DNA of 64,000 bases from Alphaproteobacteria bacterium (lineage in GTDB: Bacteria; Pseudomonadota; Alphaproteobacteria; UBA8366; Aestuariispiraceae): the NCBI GenBank assembly GCA_030065235.1, contig JASJDC010000012.1, positions 36,872-100,871 of the forward strand. Direction: 5' to 3'. Position numbers and translations under genes: made by a program. The notes under the pieces were generated by a model. It saw nothing but the letters and a program-made list of their open reading frames with translations. It had not been told where the DNA came from and searched no databases. Below, in pieces: positions 28,176 through 37,464 of this stretch (the first letter of the stretch is position 1; each line of letters starts with the position of its first letter).

Positions 28176-29102
28176 ATGACGACCTTCCCCATGAAACGCC
28201 GCGACTTTCTCGGCGGCGCGGCGGCGTCGGCCGCCCTGGCGGCTCTTCCCAACACGGTTTCGGCTGCGCCAATGCTGACCCGGTCGATCCCCTCTTCGGG
28301 CGAACGCATCCCCGTCATCGGCATGGGAACCTGGATCACGTTCAATGTCGGTGGCAACGAGGCGTTGCGCCGCTCGCGGTTCGAGGTGCTCGACGCCTTC
28401 TTCGCGCTCGGCGGCGGCTTGGTCGACAGCTCGCCGATGTACGGCTCGGCGCAGGATGTGATGGGCTGGTGCCTGGAACGCCTGCCGAAGGGGCGCGGCG
28501 ACGGTTTGATTTCCGCTGACAAGATCTGGTCGCCCGCCGGCGGAACCGGGCCGGAACAAATGGAAGAAGCGCGGGCGTTATGGGGCCTGCCGAAGATCGA
28601 CGTGATGCAGGTGCACAATCTGGTTGATTGGCGCGATCATCTGGTCTCGATCCGGCGCGCGCGGGAGGCGGGGCGGGTTCGCTATGTCGGGATCACCACT
28701 TCGCACGGATCGCGGCACGAGCGGATGGCCGAAATCATGGCGTCGGAGCCGCTCGATTTCATCCAACTGACCTATAACATCGTCGATCGAGAGGCCGAGA
28801 ACCGGCTGTTGCCGATGGCGGCGGACAAGGGGATCGGCGTCATCGTTAACCGTCCCTTTCAGCGCGGCGCTCTGATCGACCGGTTAGAAGGCGAGCCCTT
28901 GCCCGGCTGGGCCGCCGAATATGAGATCAACAACTGGCCGCAATTCGTGCTGAAATTCATCGTCTCGCACCCGGCGGTCACCTGCGCCATCCCGGCGACC
29001 TCACGTGTCGACCATATGCGCGAGAATATGGCCGCGCTGTCCGGACCTCTGCCCGACGCAAAGGCCCGCGAGCGGATGCGCGCCACCGTCGAGGCGCTAT
29101 GA
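28176..29102 (+). CDS. aldo/keto reductase with Tat signal
   Basis: About 308 aa. The start shows a twin-arginine signal: MKRRDFLGGAAASAALAAL, then a likely cleavage after SAA, so it should be exported folded. The mature part resembles aldo/keto reductases, with IPVIGMGTWITF, a VDSSPMYGSAQDVMG segment (catalytic Asp/Tyr region) and VHNLVDWRD. An NADPH-binding enzyme in the periplasm would be unusual, which makes the Tat signal notable. Starts at 28176 and 28191 are both possible; neither has a strong ribosome-binding site. It overlaps the next gene by four bases. Confidence 0.82.
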   Translation: MTTFPMKRRDFLGGAAASAALAALPNTVSAAPMLTRSIPSSGERIPVIGMGTWITFNVGGNEALRRSRFEVLDAFFALGGGLVDSSPMYGSAQDVMGWCLERLPKGRGDGLISADKIWSPAGGTGPEQMEEARALWGLPKIDVMQVHNLVDWRDHLVSIRRAREAGRVRYVGITTSHGSRHERMAEIMASEPLDFIQLTYNIVDREAENRLLPMAADKGIGVIVNRPFQRGALIDRLEGEPLPGWAAEYEINNWPQFVLKFIVSHPAVTCAIPATSRVDHMRENMAALSGPLPDAKARERMRATVEAL

Positions 29103-29752
29103 ACCTGTCCTCCGGCCTTCCCTATGATGCGGAGGTCTATGCGGTCCTGATGGCCGACTATAATCGGCGCTGGTTGGCGATGGTTCTGTTGATGAGCGCG
29201 CTGGCGCTCGCGGCGCTCTGGTTGGCTTGGAGAAACCATGTTCAGGGGCCGCGCCTGTTGGGCTGCGTTCTCGCGTTCATGGCCGCCTGGGTCGGCGTCG
29301 CGCATCAAGGGCTGATGATGGCCGAGGTGAATTTCGCGGCGTCGGCCTACGCCGCCGCATGGCTCGCCTTCGCCTTCTGGCTGGCGGCGCGCTTGGCCTT
29401 TGCTCCCCCGCCGCGGCGTTTAGAACCGGGGCGTCTGCGCCTCGTCGGCGTGCTGGTTATGGCCGCCGCCCTTGTCCTCTACCCCGCGCTACAAGTCTTG
29501 GCCGCCGTTCCGCCTGGCGCCACGGATCTGATCGGGGTCGCCCCCAACGCCACGGCGCTGTTCGCCGCCGGCGCCGCGCTGGCCGTCGCACCGAGACGGC
29601 GGTTCGATCTGCTGATCGTTCCCGTGCTTTGGTCGGGGGTGGCGGGCCTGCATGGCTATCTTTTGGGACTCCCGGCGGATTATCTCATTCCGGCGCTGTT
29701 GTTCTTCTGCGTCGCGGCGTATGCGATGCAGCGAAAAGCGTCTCCAGCTTGA
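29099..29752 (+). CDS. small integral membrane protein, possibly DUF6064
   Basis: A 217-aa protein with about six or seven hydrophobic helices and a short soluble start containing YDAEVYAVLMADYNRRW. The start and helix pattern recall DUF6064 proteins, but I am not certain. Its ATG overlaps the Tat aldo/keto reductase stop, so the two are translationally coupled and may act together. Function is unknown. Confidence 0.72.
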   Translation: MNLSSGLPYDAEVYAVLMADYNRRWLAMVLLMSALALAALWLAWRNHVQGPRLLGCVLAFMAAWVGVAHQGLMMAEVNFAASAYAAAWLAFAFWLAARLAFAPPPRRLEPGRLRLVGVLVMAAALVLYPALQVLAAVPPGATDLIGVAPNATALFAAGAALAVAPRRRFDLLIVPVLWSGVAGLHGYLLGLPADYLIPALLFFCVAAYAMQRKASPA

Positions 29753-29816
29753 CCGTGTTGGCGCTTATCTGGGAAATGGTTCTTGGCCATCTTTTCCGCA
29801 CATTTGAGAGCACCGA

Positions 29817-30767
29817 ATGACCAGACCGATCATCATCGACACCGATCCCGGGCAGGATGACGCTGTCGCTGTCTGTCTGGCGCTCGCGGCGCCGGATGCG
29901 TTGACGGTGCTGGGAATTACGACCGTGGCCGGCAATGTGCCGCTGGCTCTGACCACGATCAACGCGCTGAAGACTGTAGAGCTTTGCGGCCGAACCGACG
30001 TCCCGATCCATGCCGGCGCGGCCGGGCCTTTGGTCGGCGAAGCGGTGACGGCGGAGCATGTGCATGGCCGCACCGGCCTGGACGGCTATGACCTGCCGAC
30101 CCCCGCGATCGCGGCGGCTTCGTCCGACGCGGTCGGGTTTCTGCGCGAGACGCTGGAGGCGCATCCTCCGGGCGCCGTGACGCTGTGCTGCCTTGGGCCG
30201 CTGACCAATCTCGCGCTGCTGCTCAAGCGCCACCCTGACGCGGCCGCCCGGCTGCACAGCGTCGTCTTGATGGGCGGCGCCTATTTCGAGGTCGGCAACA
30301 TCACGCCGGCGGCGGAATTCAACATCTATGCCGATCCGGAGGCGGCCGCCAAGGTCTTCGCCTCGGGCCTCGAGCTCACGGTCATGCCGCTCGATGTAAC
30401 CCACCAACTGCTGCTGACTGAGGCGCGGAAATCGGCGCTGGCGGCGATCGGCAATCGGGTCAGCGACGTGATCGACGGCTGGGTCAATTTCTTCGAGCGG
30501 TTCGATCTGGACAAATACGGGGCGGACGGCGCGCCGCTGCATGACCCGTCGGTGATCGCCTATCTGCTGCAGCCCGAGCTGTTCTCCGGCCGGCATATCA
30601 ATGTCGAGATCGAATGCGAATCGCCGCTGACGCGCGGCATGAGTGTGATGGACTGGTGGCGCGTCACAGACCGCAAGCCGAACGCCCAGGTCATGGGCTC
30701 GGTCGACGCGGACGGGTTCTATGCCTTGCTGTGCGAGCGTCTAGGGCATTTCGGCGGCGGGCGCTGA
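29817..30767 (+). CDS. nucleoside hydrolase, IunH/RihA type
   Basis: Hydrolyses the N-glycosidic bond of ribonucleosides to ribose and free base (316 aa). The calcium-binding DTDPGQDDAVA motif sits at residues about 8-18. GPLTNLALLLKRHP, VLMGGAYFEVGNITPAAEFN and the later MPLDVTHQ and LHDP segments are further family hallmarks. It lies alone between the membrane protein and the DCC gene. Base specificity cannot be told. Confidence 0.93.
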   Translation: MTRPIIIDTDPGQDDAVAVCLALAAPDALTVLGITTVAGNVPLALTTINALKTVELCGRTDVPIHAGAAGPLVGEAVTAEHVHGRTGLDGYDLPTPAIAAASSDAVGFLRETLEAHPPGAVTLCCLGPLTNLALLLKRHPDAAARLHSVVLMGGAYFEVGNITPAAEFNIYADPEAAAKVFASGLELTVMPLDVTHQLLLTEARKSALAAIGNRVSDVIDGWVNFFERFDLDKYGADGAPLHDPSVIAYLLQPELFSGRHINVEIECESPLTRGMSVMDWWRVTDRKPNAQVMGSVDADGFYALLCERLGHFGGGR

Positions 30768-30817
30768 ATGCGGGGCCTGCCGACCGTCGCCCCTTAACCT
30801 ATCCAGAGAGGCTTTTC

Positions 30818-31282
30818 ATGGCGCAGTCTGTTTCAAGTACGCCCTACTCGTATCGCGCGGACCCAGATGTGCCGGATTTTGATGACGCCGGTCCCGTGAC
30901 CGTCATGGATGGCGAATGCGCCTTGTGCTCGACGGGCGCGCGCCTGATCGCCCGCTTCGACAATTTGGGGGAGTTCAGGATCTGTCGCGCTCAATCGCCG
31001 CTTGGTCGCGCTTTGTTGGAACACTACGGCCTCGCCCCCGACGACCCGGAAAGCTGGCTCTATATCGTCGACGGCCGTGCTTACACGTCTCTCGACGCGA
31101 TAATCCGCATGGGACGGCGTATCGGGGGCGTCGGATGGGTGTTGCAGCCTTTGCGGCTGGCGCCGCGCCCCGCTCAGGACTGGCTCTACCGCAAGCTCGC
31201 CCGCAACCGATATCGCCTGTTCGGGCGCGGCGACATGTGCGCGATCCCCGATCCGGCCCTGCGCGCGCGCCTGATCGAATGA
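30818..31282 (+). CDS. DCC-family (DUF393) thiol-disulfide oxidoreductase-like protein
   Basis: A 154-aa protein with the DUF393 motif VMDGECALCSTGARLI (Cys34, Cys37), a thioredoxin-like CxxC near the first strand. The rest (ICRAQSPLGRALLEHYGL, WLYIVDGRAYTSLDAI) follows the family well. AGAGAGG lies just upstream of the ATG. Its stop overlaps the ATG of the next gene (ATGA). This DCC/saccharopine-dehydrogenase-like/DUF4166 arrangement suggests one functional unit, of unknown role. Confidence 0.87.
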   Translation: MAQSVSSTPYSYRADPDVPDFDDAGPVTVMDGECALCSTGARLIARFDNLGEFRICRAQSPLGRALLEHYGLAPDDPESWLYIVDGRAYTSLDAIIRMGRRIGGVGWVLQPLRLAPRPAQDWLYRKLARNRYRLFGRGDMCAIPDPALRARLIE

Positions 31283-32907
31283 AAGTCGTTATCGCTGGGG
31301 GCTATGGCGTTTTTGGCTTTCGACTTGCGGACCTGCTTGTCCGAGATGGCCACGACGTAACAATCGCCGGACGTCGCGCCGACCAGGCGCGCGCCGCGGC
31401 TGAGAAATTGGGTTGTCGCAGCCTTTCATGCGACTTGCACGCAGACCTAGATGCGTTGTTCTTCGACGAGCCGGATGTCGTTGTCGACGCCGCCGGGCCG
31501 TTTCAGGCGTATGGGCATGATCCATATGCGTTGCCTCGCATGTGCATCGAGACAGGCGCGGATTATCTCGACCTTTCCGATGATGCTGGTTTCACGGCGG
31601 GGATATCGAAGCTCGATGCGATGGCGTGCGACAGAGGACGACGCGTTTTATCCGGCGCTTCGAGCACGCCCGGACTCTCGTCGTCGGTCGCGGCCGATCT
31701 GTGCGCTGGGCTGGACGAGGTCACGCTCATCGACACGGCGATCCTTCCTGGCAACCGCGCGCCGCGCGGCGTGTCGGTCATCATGAGCATCGTCGGGGCG
31801 CTTGGAATGACGGCGCGCGTCTGGCGCGGCGGTCGATGGCGTGCGCAGCCGTGTTGGAGCGACGCCCGTCGCGTACATCTTGCCCCAAACCTCGTTAGAA
31901 CCGCGCGATTTATCGAGACGCCGGACATTCGCCTCTTTCCGGCTTTCTTCCACGCGAGGTCCGTCATGTTTCGAGCTGGCATGGAACTGGGCATTCTCAA
32001 TACGGCAATGTTGGCTATGGCTTGGATACGGCGACGCTGGCGGTTCGATCTGACACCAGCGCGCGCCGCCTGGTTTCAACGGGGCGCGAATCTTCTGCTG
32101 CCTTTCGGGACGGACCGGGGCGGTATGCGTGTCTTAGTTGTCGGACGGTCGTTGGGACACCCGATACGACGCGAATGGCGTCTAATCGCCGAGGCGGGGG
32201 ACGGCCCCTATATTCCGGCCGTCGCCGTACGCGCCCTGATTCGCCGACGAGATAGGGTGGCGCCCGGCGCCCGACCTTGTTTGGCGGAGATGACGCGGGA
32301 GGAGGCGGAGGACGCCATGACCGATCTGTCGGTTTCGACGACGATGGAGGAGGGGCCCGCGCCCACGCTTTTCCAGTCGGCGCTCGCCGATCGTTGGGCG
32401 CGCTTATCGCCCGAGGCGCAGGCGCTGCACAGTGTCCAAGACATCGAGAGCTTTTCAGGTGTGGCGGAGATCACGCGCGGCGGATCGATGATCGCCCGGC
32501 TGACCGGTTGGTTCTTCGGCTTTCCGGCCGCGGGCGAGGATATTGCGGTGACCGTGACCAAGACGTGTGTGAAGAACGGTGAGGTCTGGGAGCGGAGTTT
32601 TGGCGGTCAGGTGTTCCGCTCGTACTGTACGCCCGCGCCCATTCGCTATCGCTACTGTGAGCGCTTCTGGCTGTTCACCTACGAGCTGGATATGTCTGTG
32701 GACGAACACGGCATGCGATTGCCTGTTCGCCGCGGTTGGTTCCTGGGCATGCCGCTGCCGCGTTTTCTTTTGCCGACCAGTGAGAGCCAAGAATACGGGC
32801 GTGACGGCGTGTTCCATTTTGATGTGGCGCTTGGCGCCCCACTCGGCGGTGGATTGATCGTGCGCTACCGGGGTCGTCTATGGCCGGATCGGGACGAACC
32901 TGCATAG
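31279..32907 (+). CDS. saccharopine-dehydrogenase-like NAD(P) protein with DUF4166
   Basis: A 542-aa two-domain protein. The N-terminal half has a Rossmann start GGYGVFGFRLADLLVRDG and the VVDAAGPFQAYG segment typical of saccharopine-dehydrogenase-like proteins. The C-terminal half, from about residue 365, resembles DUF4166 (segments such as SVQDIESFSGVAEITRGGS and GQVFRSYC). The ATG overlaps the DCC gene stop. The frame is open further upstream but lies inside that gene. Substrate is unknown. Confidence 0.84.
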   Translation: MKVVIAGGYGVFGFRLADLLVRDGHDVTIAGRRADQARAAAEKLGCRSLSCDLHADLDALFFDEPDVVVDAAGPFQAYGHDPYALPRMCIETGADYLDLSDDAGFTAGISKLDAMACDRGRRVLSGASSTPGLSSSVAADLCAGLDEVTLIDTAILPGNRAPRGVSVIMSIVGALGMTARVWRGGRWRAQPCWSDARRVHLAPNLVRTARFIETPDIRLFPAFFHARSVMFRAGMELGILNTAMLAMAWIRRRWRFDLTPARAAWFQRGANLLLPFGTDRGGMRVLVVGRSLGHPIRREWRLIAEAGDGPYIPAVAVRALIRRRDRVAPGARPCLAEMTREEAEDAMTDLSVSTTMEEGPAPTLFQSALADRWARLSPEAQALHSVQDIESFSGVAEITRGGSMIARLTGWFFGFPAAGEDIAVTVTKTCVKNGEVWERSFGGQVFRSYCTPAPIRYRYCERFWLFTYELDMSVDEHGMRLPVRRGWFLGMPLPRFLLPTSESQEYGRDGVFHFDVALGAPLGGGLIVRYRGRLWPDRDEPA

Positions 32908-33315
32908 TCGCCGACCTCGATGCTTTTACGACACATAACCGTCGGCGAAGACGGCGTTCGGCTTTGGGTCCCAAATACCGCGCATGACACGGAGCGGAGT
33001 ATTCGCCGCGACGTGAACAGGCGCTTCGCCAAACTCCCCGATCTGGCCAAAAAGGAGAAAGGGATCGCCGCGCTGTTGCACGGCGAGGCCCGAGCCAGGG
33101 CGCGGTTGAAAAGGACAGGGGCTGTGTTTTCGGCTTGCCAAACGATCCGTCAAAGTGATAGTCCGTTCAAGTCTGAACGCATGAGATTGGTTGATCCGTC
33201 AGGGTCCTGATTTCGTTAGAATTTTTGAGATTTCGCTAGGCTTGCAGCGTGCTGCACGTGCTGGCGGTAGCGTGCCTGAATAACGATCCTTCGCCGGTTC
33301 CCGAGGAGCTATCTA
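32908..33315. other. intergenic region upstream of the polysaccharide locus
   Basis: About 400 bases with no gene I can support. A 96-codon frame at 32920-33210 has no recognisable family. The segment from about 33200 to 33302, more AT-rich at its start, should hold the promoter of the EPS-associated regulator. Confidence 0.4.
33303..33308 (+). promoter_or_regulatory. ribosome-binding site supporting a CTG start
   Basis: GAGGAG lies seven bases before CTG at 33316-33318. No ATG, GTG or TTG lies in frame between this site and the conserved N-terminal residues of the regulator; the first ATG is 11 codons inside. Confidence 0.6.
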
Positions 33316-33678
33316 CTGGTTTCCGAAGACGACACTCAGTTTCGTGTTATGCGATTGCTGGAAAGCAACCCAGATCTGACCCAGCGTGAGATCGCCGGGC
33401 AACTGGGCGTCAGTCTCGGCCGCGTGAATTACTGCCTGCGCGCCCTCGCCGATAAGGGCATGGTCAAGATTAAGAACTTTCGCAATAGCAATAACAAGCT
33501 CGGCTATCTGTATCTGCTGACGCCGCGTGGCGTGAGCCAAAAAATGGCCCTGACGGAGTCGTTTTTGAAACGGAAAGTCCGAGAGTACGAGGCGTTGAAG
33601 GCGGAAATCGAGGAGCTAGAGGCGGAGATGTTGGGTGCGGAACAACCGGTCGCGCATGTCCGAGTTTCGAGCGATTAG
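33316..33678 (+). CDS. MarR-family EPS-associated transcriptional regulator
   Basis: A DNA-binding regulator of about 120 aa, typically the first gene of exopolysaccharide loci. The winged-helix core is visible as LTQREIAGQLGVSLGRVNYCLRALADKGMVKIKNF, with a coiled-coil-like C-terminus (KVREYEALKAEIEELEAEM). The CTG at 33316 is chosen as start: it has a GAGGAG site at the right distance and restores the usual N-terminal EDDTQFRVMRLLE. Starting at ATG 33349 would remove the first helix. It probably controls the glycan locus that follows. Confidence 0.85.
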   Translation: MVSEDDTQFRVMRLLESNPDLTQREIAGQLGVSLGRVNYCLRALADKGMVKIKNFRNSNNKLGYLYLLTPRGVSQKMALTESFLKRKVREYEALKAEIEELEAEMLGAEQPVAHVRVSSD

Positions 33679-33887
33679 TTTTTGGTCGCGCCCGCAAGGA
33701 CCGGAATAGGTTGTCCAACCTCCATGTTGCATCTTCGAGGCGATGAGTGCGCCCATATAGCTAGACTCGGCTAGCCGTTGCCAACAGTGACTGACATAAG
33801 GATAGGGCGTGGACGCGGTGCTCATCCAATTTGAGGCGGAAGTGTGGAGAGGACGAGCACCTTCGTGTTGAGGAGGAACAGCTAGCT

Positions 33888-34973
33888 ATGCCGCCCATGG
33901 TCGCTCTGATAACCGGCGTTACCGGACAAGATGGCGCATACCTTGCCGAATTCCTTCTTAGCAAAGGATATGAAGTGCATGGGTTGAAGCGTCGTTCGTC
34001 GCTTTTCAATACCGATCGCATTGACCATCTCTATCGGGATCCACACGAAGAAGATGTGCGTTTTTTTCTCCATCATGGCGATATGACGGACTCTTCGTCC
34101 TTGACCCGTGTGATCCAGCAGGTCCAACCGAACGAAATCTACAACCTTGCGGCTCAGAGCCATGTCGCTGTTTCCTTCGAAGAGCCCGAATATACGGCGG
34201 ACTCGGATGCGCTCGGCGCGCTGCGGGTCCTCGAAGCGATCCGCATTCTAGGGTTGGAGAAGAAAACCCGGTTCTATCAGGCTTCGACGTCCGAATTGTA
34301 TGGTCTCGTTCAGGAGACTCCACAGTCGGAGACGACGCCGTTCTATCCGCGCAGCCCCTACGCGGTCGCCAAGCTCTACGCCTATTGGATCACGGTCAAT
34401 TACCGAGAAGCCTACGGAATCTACGCCTGCAACGGTACGCTGTTCAATCATGAGAGTCCCATTCGTGGGGAAACGTTCGTTACTCGGAAAATCACCCGCG
34501 CCCTAGCGCGTATTAAGCTAGGCCTGCAGGATTGCCTGTATCTCGGCAACCTCGACGCGAAGCGCGATTGGGGTCACGCCCGGGACTATGTCGAGATGAT
34601 GTGGCTGATGCTGCAGCAAGAAGAGCCGGAGGATTTTGTGATCGCCACCGGCGTCCAGCATTCGGTCCGGGACTTCGTCGACGCGGCGGCCCGAGAACTC
34701 GACATGCAGATCGCCTGGCGGGGGCAGGATGTGAACGAGGTGGGTTCGATAGAAGGCCGGGACATTGTCAAAGTCGACCCGCGCTATTTCCGACCGGCCG
34801 AAGTGGACACGCTTCTTGGTGATCCAAGCAAAGCGAAAACCAAACTCGGATGGACCCCAAAGAGTTCATTTCATGACCTCGTGGCTGAAATGATACGCGA
34901 AGACCTGAGATCGGCCGAGCGCGACGAACTAATCCGACATCATGGGTATGTGTCACTGGATCGTCACGGGTAA
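33888..34973 (+). CDS. gmd: GDP-mannose 4,6-dehydratase
   Basis: Makes GDP-4-keto-6-deoxymannose, precursor of GDP-fucose, rhamnose or perosamine (361 aa). Rossmann motif [12 protein letters not shown], then [14 protein letters not shown], the catalytic STSELYG segment and the [10 protein letters not shown] tyrosine-lysine pair are all present. AGGAGGAA at 33871-33878 supports ATG 33888. No GDP-fucose synthase or perosamine synthase follows directly; a decayed IS3 element does. The downstream DegT enzymes could in principle use the product but fit other pathways better. Base composition is still like the upstream chromosome. Confidence 0.93.
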   Translation: MPPMVALITGVTGQDGAYLAEFLLSKGYEVHGLKRRSSLFNTDRIDHLYRDPHEEDVRFFLHHGDMTDSSSLTRVIQQVQPNEIYNLAAQSHVAVSFEEPEYTADSDALGALRVLEAIRILGLEKKTRFYQASTSELYGLVQETPQSETTPFYPRSPYAVAKLYAYWITVNYREAYGIYACNGTLFNHESPIRGETFVTRKITRALARIKLGLQDCLYLGNLDAKRDWGHARDYVEMMWLMLQQEEPEDFVIATGVQHSVRDFVDAAARELDMQIAWRGQDVNEVGSIEGRDIVKVDPRYFRPAEVDTLLGDPSKAKTKLGWTPKSSFHDLVAEMIREDLRSAERDELIRHHGYVSLDRHG

Positions 34974-35186
34974 AGTCCAAGAGCCTCCTTATGCGTTGTT
35001 TGGCGTAGCCCGCTCATTCCAGAAGTGAATTCCGCTTGTCCAGGTGAAATGGTGCGTTGCCTTTTTAAATGTAGTGGTTTTTGGGCCGGTTATTTCTAAG
35101 ACCAGCGAGTGGTCTTGGCCCGTAAATCTGGTCCGAACTGATTGCGAAGTTTTGGGTACATTTCTGGCGATAGTGGGAGTGTGCCG

Positions 35187-35453
35187 ATGCCCAAGAGACG
35201 ATAACGCGATGAACAGATTGCCTTTGCGCTGAGGCAAGCAGAAGCGGGGACACCGGTTGGCGAGGTTTGCCGGAAGATAGGGGTCGCCGAAGCGACATTC
35301 TATTGTTGGAAGAAGGTTTATGCCGGGATAGGTGTGGCCGAGATCCGGAGGCTGAAGCAGCTTGCGGATGAGAATGGCAAGCTCAAGCGCCTGGTCGCCG
35401 ACCTGACGCTGGACAAGACCATGTTTCAGGATGCGCTGACAAAAAAATGGTGA
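35187..35453 (+). pseudogene. IS3-family transposase orfA, nonsense-interrupted
   Basis: The frame from ATG 35187 reads MPKRR, then TAA at 35202-35204 where relatives have a tyrosine codon. It then continues open as a clear helix-turn-helix transposase (EQIAFALRQAEAGTPVGEVC, then TFYCWKK and a leucine-zipper-like segment). The stop is in frame, so only a point change separates it from an intact gene. Confidence 0.8.
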
Positions 35454-35950
35454 ATCCTGTCCGCCGTCGCGAGGTCATTTGGCATTATCAGGGTGTTTTT
35501 GGCGTATTCGAGCGCGGGGCATGCAGGGCCACGGGCTTCGGCCGGGCTTCTCACAGATTTAATCCAGGCGTGATCCGGCAGTGGAACTCAGGACGCGCCT
35601 TAAGGAGCTGGCCGAAGCCCGCGTGCGGCACGGATACCGGCGATTGCATATCCTAACGCAGCGCGAGGGGGGCGTGAATCACAAGCGTCTCTACTGGATC
35701 TATTGCGAAGAAGGCCTGTCGATCCGTACTCGAAGTCCAAAGCGACGGCGCGCCTGCCGGTATCGCGCCGGCCGATCCGAGGCCAAAGGCATCAACGAAG
35801 TCTGGATGCTTCCTGTGCTTAAACGACGCCCGAACACGGATCAACGACTGGCAGGTCGACTACAATAAAACCAGGCTGCACTCATCGCTCGGAAACTTGA
35901 CGCCGCGCAACTTTGCAGCCCAACCGAACGAAAACCGAAAGGTCGTATGA
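35447..35950 (+). pseudogene. IS3-family transposase orfB, frameshifted and internally deleted
   Basis: Three frames carry successive parts of an IS3 orfB. These are VNPVRRREVIWHY at the start, RLKELAEARVRHGYRRLHIL and LSIRTRSPKRRRACRYRAG in the middle, and RINDWQVDYNKTRLHSSLG at the end. Roughly 100 residues with the DDE catalytic core are missing near 35810. It cannot encode an active transposase. Confidence 0.78.
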
Positions 35951-36032
35951 ATACCTGACCAGAAACTGGATCAAGACCAATTCGCGGGATCCCATCAATA
36001 AAGCTGGACCAATTTCAGAGGGGCAGAGCAAG

Positions 36033-36465
36033 AGCGCGTCGGTGTGAGTTGCGAGCGGATCATTTTGCCGGATCGCCTGCCCCATAATTGGGCGAACGTT
36101 GCTGGGCGGATATGGGGTACGGCGTTGACACACAAACTGGCGCTCTTCGCAAATTATTGGACAGACACTGGATTAGTGCTCGCAGATGAAGAGCGAAAGA
36201 AGGCTGATAAAAAGTATGTCAGTTCTCTTTGGTGCTAAAAATACCATTGAAAATAGTAAACTATAAACTAGTTCCCGACTGAAAATGGAATCAGTCATTC
36301 CTTATTTCAAGAAAAAGAGATTGAATGACACAAATGCGTTCAGAGTTTGTAGAAGAGAACTGTTTGAATATGTCGGGATCTCCTGATCAGAGCCATATTG
36401 TTTCCAGCCCAATCGCAACGGTCACCTAAACGAAAACAGGGTCCTAAGCCGCTTCCTCGGCTAAC
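36033..36465. other. AT-rich region without a supported gene
   Basis: About 430 bases right after the IS3 remnant, much more AT-rich than anything before it. A 64-codon frame at 36044-36238 has no family resemblance. This is where the low-GC part of the glycan locus begins, and it may include a promoter for it. Confidence 0.45.
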
Positions 36466-36469
36466 CAAC

Positions 36470-36986
36470 TTAGGTAATTTAGACGGTAAAATATGCACTA
36501 TTTGATTGTTGTCGCACAGCTCAGCGTCATGAAGAGCTTTTGTCAAGCAGAATCAAAAACGCAAGACTTGTCACAGTCTGTGACACCAATACGGGCAGAG
36601 CAAAGCTGTTTGGTGAACGATATAGCGTCGACTGGTACACCGATATGATGGATATGATGACAGGCGCTAAGCCGGTTGTCGTTTCAATACCGACTCCAAG
36701 CGGATTTCACTGCAAACACGTGCTTCAGCTGGCGCCCTTTGGCAAACACAGTGTTGTTGAGAAATACTCTGTAAATCCTCCAAATGTATATGGATTTGGA
36801 CACCAAGCCTACTACGAACACGTTCTAGACTGTCTAAACTACGGTCATCAAAAGCTTGTAGACGGTCTTAAATGTCGTCGCAGTGTCGAACTAATTTGCG
36901 CTACTTACGAATCGATAGAGACGAAAAAAGAAGTTCAGCTACGGGTTACACCGGAAAGTGGTAAGCTTGGAATGGGCAATGACTGA
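36470..36986 (+). pseudogene. Gfo/Idh/MocA oxidoreductase (WbpB-like) remnant
   Basis: The main frame (from TTG 36540) holds two separate parts of a Gfo/Idh/MocA dehydrogenase fused together. The first is the end of the NAD domain (ARLVTVCDTNTGRAK, PVVVSIPTPSGFH). The second is the C-terminal helix (YYEHVLDCLNYGHQKLVDGL, then RRSVELICATYESIETKKEV). About 200 residues between them, with the catalytic lysine region, are missing. The start is also damaged: plausible N-terminal residues lie in different frames between about 36470 and 36540. WbpB-type enzymes oxidise UDP-GlcNAcA at C3. The next two genes are the acetyltransferase and aminotransferase of that pathway. Confidence 0.8.
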
Positions 36987-37464
36987 AAACACGCTAAAGG
37001 TGCTGGAAGTCGGTATTCGTGAAGTCTCAATAGGAAGGAATGTGAGAATTGTAAAGCCATCGAATCTTTATGGCTGCACAATTGGCGATGATTGTTTTAT
37101 TGGACCGTTCTTAGAAATTCAGAAGGATGTGGTTTTTGGCTCCCGAACACGAGTGCAGTCTCACAGCTTCATATGCGAACCGGTCACACTTGGTGAGGAC
37201 TGTTCTGTCGGTCATAGCGTCATGTTCATCAACGATCCGTTCTTGGATGGAGGGCCTGCTCGGGGCAGGCGTGACCAGTGGCGAGGAACTCACATAGGCG
37301 CCAATGTTTATATTGGATCCAATGCCGCCATACTGCCTGTCAGAATCTGTGACGACGTTGTGATCGGCGCCGGGGCGGTTGTTACGAACTCAATCACTGA
37401 ACCTGGCGTGTATACCGGTAATCCGGCACGTCGGTTGGGAGGCATGAATGAGCAACCCAGCTAG
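36979..37464 (+). CDS. hexapeptide-repeat N-acetyltransferase, WbpD/WlbB-like
   Basis: A 161-aa left-handed beta-helix acetyltransferase. Hexapeptide repeats run through the protein (for example IGDDCFIGPFLEI, THIGANVYIGSNAAILP, VVIGAGAVVTNSI), ending in the usual YTGNPARRLG. It resembles WbpD/WlbB, which acetylates the 3-amino group of UDP-GlcNAc(3NH2)A. ATG 36979 overlaps the stop of the broken dehydrogenase gene. The position between a WbpB remnant and a WbpE-like gene supports this role. Confidence 0.85.
   Translation: MTENTLKVLEVGIREVSIGRNVRIVKPSNLYGCTIGDDCFIGPFLEIQKDVVFGSRTRVQSHSFICEPVTLGEDCSVGHSVMFINDPFLDGGPARGRRDQWRGTHIGANVYIGSNAAILPVRICDDVVIGAGAVVTNSITEPGVYTGNPARRLGGMNEQPS

Larger units (their letters stand above)
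35187..36032 (+). mobile_element. decayed IS3-family element
   Basis: Remains of orfA and orfB of an IS3-family (IS51/IS407-like) element. orfA has a stop at its sixth codon. orfB lacks the catalytic DDE core: the frame goes from SEAKGINEVW almost directly to the C-terminal RINDWQVDYNKTRLHSSLG part. A right end is suggested by the segment ending GGGGCAGAGCA near 36021-36031. The left end is not recognisable. Confidence 0.8.

Noticed and set aside
32920..33210. 96-codon plus-strand frame after the DUF4166 gene
   Set aside because: No recognisable motif and no convincing ribosome-binding site; could be a decayed fragment but I cannot support it.
36044..36238. 64-codon frame after the IS3 remnant
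   Set aside because: No family resemblance; lies in AT-rich sequence with many short frames.
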